From positions 682,001 through 746,000 of the forward strand of contig NZ_CP047204.1 of assembly GCF_030408735.1 (NCBI RefSeq): a stretch of DNA of 64,000 nt. The letters are read 5' to 3'. Made by a program: the position numbers and the translations under genes. Position 1 is the first letter of the stretch, and each line of letters opens with the position of its first letter. The notes beneath the pieces were generated by a model. The model was not told the origin of the DNA, ran no database searches, and worked only from the letters and a program-made list of their open reading frames with translations. Below are positions 55,016 through 63,690 of the stretch, piece after piece. This DNA comes from Corynebacterium faecale. Its GTDB lineage: Bacteria; Actinomycetota; Actinomycetes; Mycobacteriales; Mycobacteriaceae.

Positions 55016-56515
55016 ATGAGCCCACGAAAAATTGGCGTAACTGAAGTTGCTCTGCGTGATGCACACCAGAGTCTGATGGCAACCCGCATGGCCATGGAGG
55101 ACATGGTTGATGCGTGTGAAGATATCGATAAGGCCGGCTATTGGAGTGTGGAGTGCTGGGGAGGTGCCACCTTCGATGCCTGCATCCGATTCCTCAACGA
55201 AGACCCCTGGGAGCGTCTCCGCACTTTCCGGAAGCTGATGCCCAACTCTCAGCTGCAGATGCTGCTGCGTGGGCAGAATCTCCTGGGCTACCGTCACTAT
55301 GAGGACATGGTGGTGGACAAGTTCGTGGAGAAGTCCAAGGAGAACGGCATGGACATCTTCCGTGTCTTCGATGCCCTCAATGACCCCCGGAACCTCGAAC
55401 ACGCCATGAAGGCAGTGAAGAAGGTGGACGGGCACGCCCAGGGCACCATCTGTTACACCACCTCACCCCTGCACGATGTGGAGGGCTACATCCAGCAGGC
55501 CGGACGTCTCCTGGACATGGGTGCGGACTCCATCGCCTTGAAGGACATGGCTGCACTGCTCAAACCCCAACCGGCATTCGACATCATCCGTGGCATCAAA
55601 GAGACCTACGGTGAGGACACCCAGATCAACGTCCACGCGCACTCCACCACCGGTGTCACCATGGTCACCCTGCAGAAGGCCATCGAGGCCGGTGCAGACG
55701 TGGTGGACACAGCGATCTCATCCATGTCACTCGGCCCGGGCCACAACCCCACCGAAGCGCTGGTCGAAATGCTGGAAGGAACAGACTACGACACCGGCCT
55801 GGACATGGATCGACTGCTCAAGGTCCGCGACCACTTCAAGTCGGTGCGTCCGAAGTATGCAGAATTTGAATCCAAGACCCTGATCAACACCAACATCTTC
55901 CAGTCCCAGATCCCCGGAGGAATGCTCTCCAACATGGAAGGGCAGCTCCGCGCCCAGGGTGCAGAGGACCGCATGGAGGAGGTCATGCTTGAAGTGCCAC
56001 TGGTGCGCAAGGATGCGGGTTATCCGCCACTGGTCACACCGTCCTCGCAGATCGTGGGCACCCAGGCTGTGTTCAACGTGCTCATGGGGCGCTACAAGGT
56101 CATGACTGCGGAGTTCGCCGACCTCATGCTCGGTTACTACGGCGAGTGCATCGGTGAGAGAAATGCAGACCTGATCAGCCAGGCCCAGGCCCAGGCCAAG
56201 AAGGAACCGATCACGGTCCGTCCGGCAGACCTGCTGGAACCGGAATGGGACGAACTCCGTACCCAGGCTGAAGGACTCGAGGGATTCGACGGCTCCGATG
56301 AGGATGTGCTCACCAATGCTCTGTTCCCGGGTGTCGCCCCGGGCTTCTTCACCACTCGTCCTGAGGGGCCGAAGAATGTGGGCAAGACCGCTGAGCAGTT
56401 GGAGAAGGAGAAAGCTGCGGCCAAGGGGCAGTCAAATGCACTGCAGGAGCCCATCACGTACAAGGTCACCGTTGGTGGCCGTAGCCAGACCGTCAAGGTA
56501 GAGCCGGGAGAGTAG
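55016..56515 (+). CDS. Transcarboxylase 5S subunit (carboxyltransferase, pyruvate side)
   Basis: The 499-residue TIM-barrel subunit starts MSPRKIGVTEVALRDAHQSL and matches Propionibacterium 5S nearly throughout. Metal and catalytic residues are D15 (RDAHQ), the carbamylated K176 (SIALKDMAA), and H207/H209 (NVHAHS); each is eight positions lower than the P. shermanii numbering. It transfers carboxyl from carboxybiotin to pyruvate, giving oxaloacetate. ATG 55016 lies 7 nt after TAGATT and has no ribosome site, so a leaderless message is likely; TTG 55007 is possible. It begins a four-gene operon. Confidence 0.93.
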   Translation: MSPRKIGVTEVALRDAHQSLMATRMAMEDMVDACEDIDKAGYWSVECWGGATFDACIRFLNEDPWERLRTFRKLMPNSQLQMLLRGQNLLGYRHYEDMVVDKFVEKSKENGMDIFRVFDALNDPRNLEHAMKAVKKVDGHAQGTICYTTSPLHDVEGYIQQAGRLLDMGADSIALKDMAALLKPQPAFDIIRGIKETYGEDTQINVHAHSTTGVTMVTLQKAIEAGADVVDTAISSMSLGPGHNPTEALVEMLEGTDYDTGLDMDRLLKVRDHFKSVRPKYAEFESKTLINTNIFQSQIPGGMLSNMEGQLRAQGAEDRMEEVMLEVPLVRKDAGYPPLVTPSSQIVGTQAVFNVLMGRYKVMTAEFADLMLGYYGECIGERNADLISQAQAQAKKEPITVRPADLLEPEWDELRTQAEGLEGFDGSDEDVLTNALFPGVAPGFFTTRPEGPKNVGKTAEQLEKEKAAAKGQSNALQEPITYKVTVGGRSQTVKVEPGE

Positions 56516-56521
56516 AAGAAG

Positions 56522-58078
56522 ATGGCACAGGAAAAAAGCATGCGGGAACGCCTCGAGGCGCTGGCTGAGGAACGAAGCCGCGTCAGCCTCGGCGGAGGAC
56601 AGGCGAGGATTGACAAGCAACACGAAAAGGGCCGGCTGTCTGCACGTGAACGTGTGAGCAACCTGGTGGATGAGGGAACCTTCCGCGAGACGGGGATGTT
56701 CGCGAAACACCGCAGCACCCATTTCGGCATGGACAAGGCAGATGCCCCGGCCGACGGTGTGGTCACCGGCGTGGGCGCCGTCTACGGACGCCCCGTCCAC
56801 ATTGCCAGCCAGGACTTCACCGTGATGGGCGGCTCCGCAGGTGAGAAGCAGTCCGAGAAGGTCGCAGCCATGATGGACGCCTCCGCCACCACCGGCACCC
56901 CATTCGTGTTCATCAACGATTCCGGTGGAGCCCGCGTCCAGGAAGGCATTGATTCCCTCTCCGGATACGGCAAGGTTTTCTACCACAATGTCCTGCTCTC
57001 CGGGCTGGTGCCGCAGGTATCCATCATCGCCGGCCCCTGTGCCGGTGGCGCGGCATACTCGCCGGCACTGACCGACTTCATCATCCAGGTCCGTGGGGCC
57101 CAGATGTTCATCACGGGCCCCGGTGTGATCAAGTCCGTCACCGGCGAGGATGTTACGGCGGAACAGCTCGGTGGCGTGGACGCCCACATGGCGAAGGCCG
57201 GCAACATCCATTTCGAGGCCGACAATGATGAGCAGGCCATCCTCATCGCCCAGAAGCTCCTGAGTTTCCTGCCCCAGAACAACACCGAGGAACCCCCGGT
57301 GGTTGACCCGGATCCGGTGGTAGAACCTGATGAGAGCCTCCTGGACATCGTCCCCATCGACGGCAAGAAGGGCTACGATGTCCGCGAGGTAATCGCCCGG
57401 ATCGTAGACAACGCCGATTTCCTGGAGGTCCAGGAAGGTTTCGCCCGCAACATCGTGGTCGGATTCGGCCGCGTGGTCGGACGAACCGTGGGCATCGTGG
57501 CCAACCAGCCACAGGTGATGTCCGGAGTTCTGGACATCAACTCCTCCGACAAGGCAAGCTCCTTCATCCGTTTCTGCAACGCCTTCAACATCCCCCTGGT
57601 CACCCTGGTGGATGTCCCCGGATTCATGCCGGGTGTGGCACAGGAACATGGCGGAATCATCCGGCACGGCGCGAAGATGCTCTACGCCTACTCCGCAGCC
57701 ACCGTCCCGAAGATCACCGTGGTGCTGCGCAAGTCCTACGGTGGGGCGCACCTCGCGATGTGCTCCAAGGACCTCGGCGCGGACCGTGTGTTCGCCTGGC
57801 CTACCGCAGAGATCGCCGTCATGGGCGCCGATGGTGCTGTCAATGTGGTTTTCCGACGCGAGATCGCAGAAGCCGAAGACCAGGAGGCGCGCCGGGAAGA
57901 GCTGATCCAGGAGTATAAGGACACCTTCTCCTCACCATTCATGGCGGCTTCCCGCGGTTTGGTCGATGACATCATCGATCCTGCTGAAACCCGCCTCCAG
58001 ATCGCCGATGCACTCATGGTGCTGGCGAACAAGCGCACCCACCGTCCGTCCAAGAAACACGGACTCGGACCGGCATAG
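56522..58078 (+). CDS. Transcarboxylase 12S subunit (methylmalonyl-CoA carboxyltransferase)
   Basis: The 518-residue crotonase-fold carboxyltransferase removes carboxyl from methylmalonyl-CoA onto biotin. Both oxyanion-type regions are present: GGSAGEKQSEKVAAMMD with FINDSGGARVQEG, and DVPGFMPGVAQEHGGIIRHGAKMLYAYS with SYGGAHLAMCSKDLGAD. The 12S-like proteins also serve in propionyl-CoA carboxylase and methylmalonyl-CoA decarboxylase. The neighbouring 5S and 1.3S genes decide for transcarboxylase. It starts 6 nt after the 5S stop. Confidence 0.93.
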   Translation: MAQEKSMRERLEALAEERSRVSLGGGQARIDKQHEKGRLSARERVSNLVDEGTFRETGMFAKHRSTHFGMDKADAPADGVVTGVGAVYGRPVHIASQDFTVMGGSAGEKQSEKVAAMMDASATTGTPFVFINDSGGARVQEGIDSLSGYGKVFYHNVLLSGLVPQVSIIAGPCAGGAAYSPALTDFIIQVRGAQMFITGPGVIKSVTGEDVTAEQLGGVDAHMAKAGNIHFEADNDEQAILIAQKLLSFLPQNNTEEPPVVDPDPVVEPDESLLDIVPIDGKKGYDVREVIARIVDNADFLEVQEGFARNIVVGFGRVVGRTVGIVANQPQVMSGVLDINSSDKASSFIRFCNAFNIPLVTLVDVPGFMPGVAQEHGGIIRHGAKMLYAYSAATVPKITVVLRKSYGGAHLAMCSKDLGADRVFAWPTAEIAVMGADGAVNVVFRREIAEAEDQEARREELIQEYKDTFSSPFMAASRGLVDDIIDPAETRLQIADALMVLANKRTHRPSKKHGLGPA

Positions 58079-58089
58079 GGGAATAGATC

Positions 58090-58341
58090 ATGGATCAGCA
58101 GCAGCTTCAGGAACTCGTCGATAAGCTCTCGCAACGCCTGGACACCGTGGAGGCGGAGCTCAAAGAGCTCCGCGCACGCTCCGACGCCGACATCCCGGAG
58201 GACATCCTCATGGCGATCTCCGCGGCTGTGTCCGCGTATCTGGGCAACCGCGGCAAGGTGAAAGCCGTGAAACTCCACCGTCACCGCACCTGGGCCGCGC
58301 AGGGTAGGCAGCGCGTCCAGGACCACTCGAATCGTCTGTAA
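58090..58341 (+). CDS. Small protein encoded between the 12S and 1.3S genes
   Basis: The 83-residue protein opens with a heptad-like coiled coil (QLQELVDKLSQRLDTVEAELKELRAR), then a short IPEDILMAISAAVSAYLGNRGKVKAV segment and a basic end (RHRTWAAQGRQRVQDHSNRL). It resembles the small hypothetical ORF or epsilon-like proteins seen in related acyl-CoA carboxylase operons. It may be a structural or assembly factor for the transcarboxylase. It is 11 nt from 12S and 12 nt from 1.3S, so it is clearly part of the operon. Function is inferred only. Confidence 0.85.
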   Translation: MDQQQLQELVDKLSQRLDTVEAELKELRARSDADIPEDILMAISAAVSAYLGNRGKVKAVKLHRHRTWAAQGRQRVQDHSNRL

Positions 58342-58353
58342 AGGGCACCACCA

Positions 58354-58716
58354 ATGAAACTCAAGGTAACTGTCAACGGAATCGCATACAGCGTCGAGGT
58401 GGAGGTGGAGGAGGAGCAGAAACCGCTCGGCCAGATCATCATCGGCTCCTCACGTGGAAACACCCCCGCTGCCCCCACCACCGCCTCCATTCAGGGTGTG
58501 GCCGCCAACGCGGTTGTCGCCCCTCTCGCAGGCTCGGTGTTCAAGGTCCTGGTCGCTGAAGGAGATGCCATCGAAGCAGGTCAGGTGCTGTTGATCCTGG
58601 AAGCCATGAAAATGGAAACTGAGATCACCGCACCGGCTGCAGGCGTGGTCGGTGCCATCAACGTCAAGGAGGGTGAGGCGGTCCAGGGAGGGCAATCACT
58701 CATCGAGATCAGTTAG
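58354..58716 (+). CDS. Transcarboxylase 1.3S biotin carrier subunit
   Basis: The 120-residue biotinyl carrier starts [21 protein letters not shown] and has a linker (residues ~30-55), then the lipoyl-like domain with [22 protein letters not shown] and the biotinylated K86 in EAMKMETE. It shuttles carboxyl between 12S and 5S. It matches Propionibacterium 1.3S in order and length (123 versus 120). The gene ends the operon and is followed by a hairpin with six Ts. Confidence 0.94.
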   Translation: MKLKVTVNGIAYSVEVEVEEEQKPLGQIIIGSSRGNTPAAPTTASIQGVAANAVVAPLAGSVFKVLVAEGDAIEAGQVLLILEAMKMETEITAPAAGVVGAINVKEGEAVQGGQSLIEIS

Positions 58717-58774
58717 CGACGCCCCTTCCGGACGATTGCATCACAGTTTGCGTTTAGCGCGACGAAAATAACGA

Positions 58775-58810
58775 CGGGCATGGCAATATGTACTCCATTG
58801 CCCGTTTTTT
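58775..58810 (+). terminator. Terminator after the transcarboxylase operon
   Basis: CGGGCA (58775-58780) pairs with TGCCCG (58799-58804), with TGG/CCA inside and one bulged base, followed by a six-T run at 58805-58810. Confidence 0.82.
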
Positions 58811-58837
58811 CGTTGTGAAAGTGAACTAAAGATACAC

Positions 58838-59956
58838 ATGCGCCTCCCGGTTTCACGCCGTACCGTCTTGACAACCTCCATTCTGGCGGCCGGGGTGACC
58901 TTTTTGGCACCGACCGCGCATGCCGCGCAGTGGGTGGATACCGCCGCAGTGGTTGATCAGGCGAATGTGACACTTTCCCAGTTCGGGATCACCGTTGACC
59001 GCGCCCCGGCCGAGCAGTTCGACGAGGCCGCCAACAGCAATATCAACGCCAGCATCGCCGCTGGGGTGGACGCGGGAATTGACGCTGGCCTGCTGCCAGC
59101 CGACGCCCGCCCATCCTCCAACCCATACGGCACCGTGGGGGAGACCCCGGGGGCGAGTGTGATCGTGGAAACCCCGCTGCTGGCCCCTGACCTGCCCCGG
59201 GTGGAACAGCCACTGCCCAACTACACGGTGCGCACTGACCTTCAGGCCCAGATCATGGCGATGACCCCTGGTGAGGTCATCCACCGGGTGCCGGGATCCT
59301 GGTTCAACCAGCCCGCGGTTCCTGCCGACTCCAAGGCCACAGAGGCGGAGGGCAGGTCATTATTCGGCCCCGGCACCCCGATCTACCTCGGTCAGAGCTC
59401 GCTGTGCACCCTCGCGGTGACCGGCACGGATGCGGATGGTCGCAAGATCGGTATCACCGCGGGACACTGCGGAAAACCCGGTGACGCTGTCCGTTCCGCG
59501 GACTCATTCTGGGTGGGTGAGGCCGGCACAATCGTGTCCAATGGCGCCAATGATGATTATTCCGTGATCGAGTTCGGCTCCAATGCGGATATCTCCAATT
59601 CCTACAACGGCGTGACGGTCAACGGTCTGGGCGGAAAGACCTCCAATCTGCAGGAGGTGTGCAAGTCCGGTGTGGCCACCGGATTCACCTGTGGTCTGGT
59701 GTGGACCGCCGATGAGCGTCTCACCATGTCACAGCTGTGTGCCATGCGGGGTGATTCCGGTGGGCCGGTGATCGTCAATGGGCGAGTGGTGGGGCTGGTC
59801 TCCGGAGGTGTACTGCCCAACCACGATCTGTCCTGCCGAACCCCTCTCCAGGGGCCATTCTTCATGCCGTCCCTGTCGGTGAACATGGATCGCATCCTCA
59901 CCGAGATGGAGCTTCAGGAAGGCCCCGGGCGTGGGTTCACCCTCGCGGGGGAGTAG
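58838..59956 (+). CDS. Secreted trypsin-like serine protease (S1 family), Tat-type signal
   Basis: A 372-residue protein whose leader SRRTVLTTSILAAGVTFLAPTAHA has the twin-arginine pattern and an AHA cleavage site (~residue 30). A ~140-residue acidic N-terminal pro-region follows. The protease domain carries the triad in TAGHC (His), DYSVIEF (Asp) and GDSGGP (Ser), and four or more cysteines for disulfides. It begins 28 nt past the operon terminator and has no clear ribosome site. A link to transcarboxylase is not implied. Confidence 0.9.
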   Translation: MRLPVSRRTVLTTSILAAGVTFLAPTAHAAQWVDTAAVVDQANVTLSQFGITVDRAPAEQFDEAANSNINASIAAGVDAGIDAGLLPADARPSSNPYGTVGETPGASVIVETPLLAPDLPRVEQPLPNYTVRTDLQAQIMAMTPGEVIHRVPGSWFNQPAVPADSKATEAEGRSLFGPGTPIYLGQSSLCTLAVTGTDADGRKIGITAGHCGKPGDAVRSADSFWVGEAGTIVSNGANDDYSVIEFGSNADISNSYNGVTVNGLGGKTSNLQEVCKSGVATGFTCGLVWTADERLTMSQLCAMRGDSGGPVIVNGRVVGLVSGGVLPNHDLSCRTPLQGPFFMPSLSVNMDRILTEMELQEGPGRGFTLAGE

Positions 59957-59985
59957 CTCCCGGCGATAGGAATCACTTAAAACAG

Positions 59986-60020
59986 AAGGCACCCCACGGG
60001 AGATCCGTGGGGTGCCTTTT
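59986..60020. terminator. Bidirectional terminator between protease and hisN
   Basis: AAGGCACCCCACGG and CCGTGGGGTGCCTTTT form a long stem with a GAGAT loop. A and T tracts on the two sides suit both converging genes. Confidence 0.9.
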
Positions 60021-60042
60021 CCATCTTGACCCAGGCAGAGAG

Positions 60043-60828
60043 TTAGCCGTTGAGGCACTTCAGCACATCGTCATGGAGTGCGCCGTTGGTGGCCACGGCA
60101 TCGCCACCGTGGGGGCCGTCCTCACCCGCGAGGGAGGTGAAACGTCCGCCGGCTTCGGTGACCAGGATGGACAGCGGCGCCAGGTCCCAGAGGGATACCT
60201 CAGGTTCCGCGGCGATATCCACGGCTCCTTCGGCGACCAGGCAGTAGGAGAAGAAATCACCATAACCGCGCAGGCGCCAGGTGGTGTCGGAGAGTGCAAC
60301 AAAATTCTCCCGAAGGTCACGGGCCTGCCAGCCCTCGAGGGAGGAGAAGGACAGGGACGCATCCGTGATGTCGGTGACGGAGGAGACACAGAGCTTGCGG
60401 GGGGAGCTGCCGTTGAAGGTGCGCCAGGCACCGGAGCCTTCGGCGGCCCACCAGCGGCGCGCGAGTGCCGGTGCGGAGATGACACCGGCGACGGGGCGGC
60501 CGTTATCAAGCAGGGCGATGAGGGTGGCCCACACGGGAACCCCACGGACGAAGTTCTTGGTACCGTCGATCGGATCGATGACCCACTGGCGGCCGGAGAA
60601 TTCCGCCTCGCCACCGAACTCCTCGCCAAGGATGGCGTCGGCGGGGCGGGCTGCTGCGATTTTTTCCCGCAGTGCGGTTTCCACAGCCAGGTCGGCGTCA
60701 CTGACCGGGGACATATCTGGTTTGGTGGATACATCAAGATCGGTGGCCTCGAAGCGGTCGAGGGTGATCGAATCGGCAAGCTCTGCCAGTTCGAGTGCTA
60801 GTGCGAGATCGTCTGCATAATTACTCAT
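60043..60828 (-). CDS. hisN: Histidinol-phosphatase, inositol-monophosphatase fold
   Basis: The 261-residue, Mg-dependent phosphatase has the IMPase metal sites [15 protein letters not shown] and [16 protein letters not shown]. It is the counterpart of C. glutamicum HisN (cg0910) and Rv3137, which supply the histidinol-phosphatase step of histidine synthesis in actinobacteria. It follows a second IMPase-like gene by 6 nt. AGGA about 9 nt upstream of ATG 60828 sits at the upstream gene's stop, consistent with coupling. Confidence 0.9.
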   Translation of the reverse strand: MSNYADDLALALELAELADSITLDRFEATDLDVSTKPDMSPVSDADLAVETALREKIAAARPADAILGEEFGGEAEFSGRQWVIDPIDGTKNFVRGVPVWATLIALLDNGRPVAGVISAPALARRWWAAEGSGAWRTFNGSSPRKLCVSSVTDITDASLSFSSLEGWQARDLRENFVALSDTTWRLRGYGDFFSYCLVAEGAVDIAAEPEVSLWDLAPLSILVTEAGGRFTSLAGEDGPHGGDAVATNGALHDDVLKCLNG

Positions 60829-60834
60829 AAGGAA

Positions 60835-61701
60835 CTATCCTAGTTCGCCGAGGGTATCCGCGACCTCGGATACCGCCTGAACATTGCCCGCGACACACCA
60901 TTCCACGCCTCCGGCCTCTACCTTGATGGCGGCGCCGCCGACACCCTCCACGAGCGCACGGCCGGGCAGCCAGTCCCAGTCAGCGACGCTGTGCTGCATC
61001 CACACCCCGCTGGTGCCATCGGCCACACCACCCAGATCAACGGACCCGGCGCCGAGCATGCGCAGGGACGCAGGTTGGGTGGCGACCGCATTCCACGCGG
61101 CGCTGACCTCGCTGTTGGCCAGCCACGTGGGGTGGATGTAGGTGGCTAGGGCGGTGCGGGAGAGGGGTTCGTCGATAAGCACAGGTAGTTCCCTGCCATC
61201 GCGGGTGGTCCGGATTCCCGGCCCCCCGAACCACGTATAACCCATCGCGGGGCGGTGCACCGCACCGAACAGCAGACGCTCCGGAGCGCTGGGATCGCCT
61301 TCCACCAGCGCGATGGCGCTGCACCAATAATCAGATCCGCGGGTGAAATTATAGGTGCCATCCACCGGGTCAACGACCCAGAAACGCCCGCTTTGCGACG
61401 CCCGGTTGGCACCCTCTTCACCCACGACACCGTCTTCGGGGCGCAGGGCCTCCAACGCACCGGCGACGAAAGCTTCCGCTGCGCGGTCAGCATCCGTGAC
61501 CACGTCGGAGACCGAGGTTTTGAAGTCGGTATCCAGTCCGTTTTCGCGCATGCGCCAGGCCAGACGGCCGGCGTTGTACACCAGTGCCTGAGCCAGGTGC
61601 TCATCCGAGTCCTGCTCATGGGCGATCACGAAGGTCTTGGTGATGGTGGCGATCATGTCATCAAGTGTTGCGGCCGGATGCGCCTGCTCAGTATTACTCA
61701 T
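60835..61701 (-). CDS. Inositol-monophosphatase family protein
   Basis: The 288-residue IMPase-fold protein holds the metal-binding boxes VVGEEGAN, DPVDGTYNFTRG and DWDWLPGRALVEGVGG. The exact substrate (inositol-P, fructose-1,6-bisP or other) cannot be told from sequence. ATG 61701 lies 7 nt after CACAAT on the minus strand, suggesting a leaderless start. It forms an operon with hisN and is divergent from prfB. Confidence 0.88.
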   Translation of the reverse strand: MSNTEQAHPAATLDDMIATITKTFVIAHEQDSDEHLAQALVYNAGRLAWRMRENGLDTDFKTSVSDVVTDADRAAEAFVAGALEALRPEDGVVGEEGANRASQSGRFWVVDPVDGTYNFTRGSDYWCSAIALVEGDPSAPERLLFGAVHRPAMGYTWFGGPGIRTTRDGRELPVLIDEPLSRTALATYIHPTWLANSEVSAAWNAVATQPASLRMLGAGSVDLGGVADGTSGVWMQHSVADWDWLPGRALVEGVGGAAIKVEAGGVEWCVAGNVQAVSEVADTLGELG

Positions 61702-61806
61702 GCCCTCTATTGTGCATCGTGGCTGTTGACTCTGCTGAATGTGGGGGCGGGTTGGATCAGAGAGGAATAGAGGAGTGAAAACTGAGAGCAGGTAACATAT
61801 TCAGAT

Positions 61807-62910
61807 ATGCGTCCCGAAATCTCTGCAGAACTTTCCGAGCTCGACAGCACCCTCACCACCATTGAGAAGATCCTCAACCCAGAGGAGCTGTCCGACCGCG
61901 TTCGCGAACTGGAGGCACAGGCCGCCGATCCGGGTCTATGGGATAACCCCGACCACGCACAGCAGGTCACCTCAGAACTGTCCCATGTGCAGGCCGAACT
62001 GCGTAAAGTCACCGACCTGCGTCAGCGACTGGACGATCTTCCGATCATGTATGAACTGTCGGAGGAGGAGGGCGACGATACCTCCATCGTGGACGAGGAG
62101 CTGGCTGATCTCCGCAAGGGCATTGACGCCCTGGAGGTCAAGACCATGCTCTCCGGCGAATATGATGCCCGCGAAGCAGTGATTAACATCCGCTCCGGTG
62201 CCGGTGGTGTGGATGCCGCTGACTGGGCTGAGATGCTCATGCGCATGTACACCCGTTGGGCTGAGAAGAATGGTCACAAGGTGGATGTCTATGACATTTC
62301 ATACGCGGAGGAAGCCGGCATCAAGTCCGCCACCTTCGTGGTGCACGGTGATTACATGTACGGCCAACTCTCGGTGGAGCAGGGTGCCCACCGTCTGGTC
62401 CGCATCAGTCCCTTCGACAACCAGGGCCGCCGCCAGACCTCGTTTGCCGAGGTTGAGGTGCTGCCCGTGGTGGAACATGTGGACTCCATTGACATCCCGG
62501 ACGCCGATGTCCGCGTGGATGTCTACCGCTCCTCCGGCCCGGGTGGTCAATCCGTGAACACCACCGACTCCGCCGTCCGCCTCACCCACATCCCGACCGG
62601 AATCGTGGTGACCTGCCAGAACGAGAAATCCCAGATCCAGAACAAGGCTTCGGCCATGAGGGTTCTCCAGGCAAAGCTTCTGGAAAAGCAGCGCCAGGAG
62701 GAACGCGCCGAGATGGACGCCCTGGGCGCTGGCGGCAACGCATCCTGGGGTAACCAGATGCGCTCCTATGTGCTGCACCCGTACCAGATGGTCAAGGATC
62801 TGCGCACCAACTATGAGGTGGGAGACCCATCCAAGGTCCTCGATGGTGATATCGATGGTCTCCTGGAGGCGGGCATCCGCTGGCGCATGGCGCAGCAGCA
62901 GGAGAATTAA
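61807..62910 (+). CDS. prfB: Peptide chain release factor 2
   Basis: The 367-residue factor terminates at UGA and UAA. It has the RF2 tripeptide SPF ([11 protein letters not shown]) and the catalytic GGQ ([17 protein letters not shown]). The frame is continuous from ATG 61807, so the autoregulatory +1 frameshift found in many bacteria is absent, as in other actinobacteria. TAACAT lies 8 nt upstream with no ribosome site, so a leaderless mRNA is likely. ftsE follows after 78 nt. Confidence 0.96.
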   Translation: MRPEISAELSELDSTLTTIEKILNPEELSDRVRELEAQAADPGLWDNPDHAQQVTSELSHVQAELRKVTDLRQRLDDLPIMYELSEEEGDDTSIVDEELADLRKGIDALEVKTMLSGEYDAREAVINIRSGAGGVDAADWAEMLMRMYTRWAEKNGHKVDVYDISYAEEAGIKSATFVVHGDYMYGQLSVEQGAHRLVRISPFDNQGRRQTSFAEVEVLPVVEHVDSIDIPDADVRVDVYRSSGPGGQSVNTTDSAVRLTHIPTGIVVTCQNEKSQIQNKASAMRVLQAKLLEKQRQEERAEMDALGAGGNASWGNQMRSYVLHPYQMVKDLRTNYEVGDPSKVLDGDIDGLLEAGIRWRMAQQQEN

Positions 62911-62988
62911 GGCCTGTTTCTGCCAATACCCGGCTAATATGACCGCAGGCGTTTCACCGGGCACCCGGGGTTGGATAGAGTGTGACGC

Positions 62989-63678
62989 GTGATCACGTTC
63001 GAGAATGTCACCAAAAATTACAGGACATCAACCCGCCCGGCTCTGGACAGCGTTTCGTTGACCATTGACAAAGGCGAGTTCGTTTTCCTCATCGGCCCCT
63101 CGGGTTCCGGTAAATCCACCTTCCTACAGCTGATGACCCGCGAGGAGAACCTGAGTTCCGGTGATCTCCACATTGCTGACTTCCACGTGAACAAACTCAA
63201 AGGCGCGCAGGTGAACAGGCTGCGTCAGCGGATCGGATATGTTTTCCAGGATTTTCGACTGTTGAAGAACAAGAATGTCTACGACAACGTGGCCTTCGCC
63301 CTCGAGGTGATCGGGAAGAAGAAGGACCGCATCTCCGATCTCGTGCCGGAAACCCTTGAGATGGTTGGCCTTGCAGGCAAGGCCAACCGCATGCCCAATG
63401 AGCTCTCCGGCGGTGAACAGCAGCGCGTTGCCATTGCGCGCGCGTTTGTGAACCGCCCGCTGGTGTTGCTTGCCGACGAACCAACCGGCAACCTCGATCC
63501 GGACACCTCTGATGAGATCATGATCCTGCTCAACCGCATCAACCGACTGGGCACCACCGTGATCATGTCCACCCACAACGCCCGAACTGTTGATGACATG
63601 CGTCGCCGTGTGATTGAGCTTCGTCTGGGCAAGCTGGTCCGCGATGATGCCCACGGTGTCTACGGCGAAATGCGATAG
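62989..63678 (+). CDS. ftsE: Cell-division ABC transporter ATPase FtsE
   Basis: The 229-residue ATPase has Walker [10 protein letters not shown], the Q-loop in VFQDFRLL, signature [14 protein letters not shown] and Walker [13 protein letters not shown]. With FtsX it drives septal peptidoglycan hydrolases. GTG 62989 lies 7 nt after TAGAGT (62976-62981), so transcription can start right at the codon. ftsX follows 12 nt downstream. Confidence 0.96.
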   Translation: MITFENVTKNYRTSTRPALDSVSLTIDKGEFVFLIGPSGSGKSTFLQLMTREENLSSGDLHIADFHVNKLKGAQVNRLRQRIGYVFQDFRLLKNKNVYDNVAFALEVIGKKKDRISDLVPETLEMVGLAGKANRMPNELSGGEQQRVAIARAFVNRPLVLLADEPTGNLDPDTSDEIMILLNRINRLGTTVIMSTHNARTVDDMRRRVIELRLGKLVRDDAHGVYGEMR

Positions 63679-63690
63679 GGCGGATCTGAC

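Noticed and set aside
61807..62910. Possible programmed frameshift in prfB
   Set aside because: The frame is continuous from start to stop with no early in-frame TGA, so no frameshift is needed.
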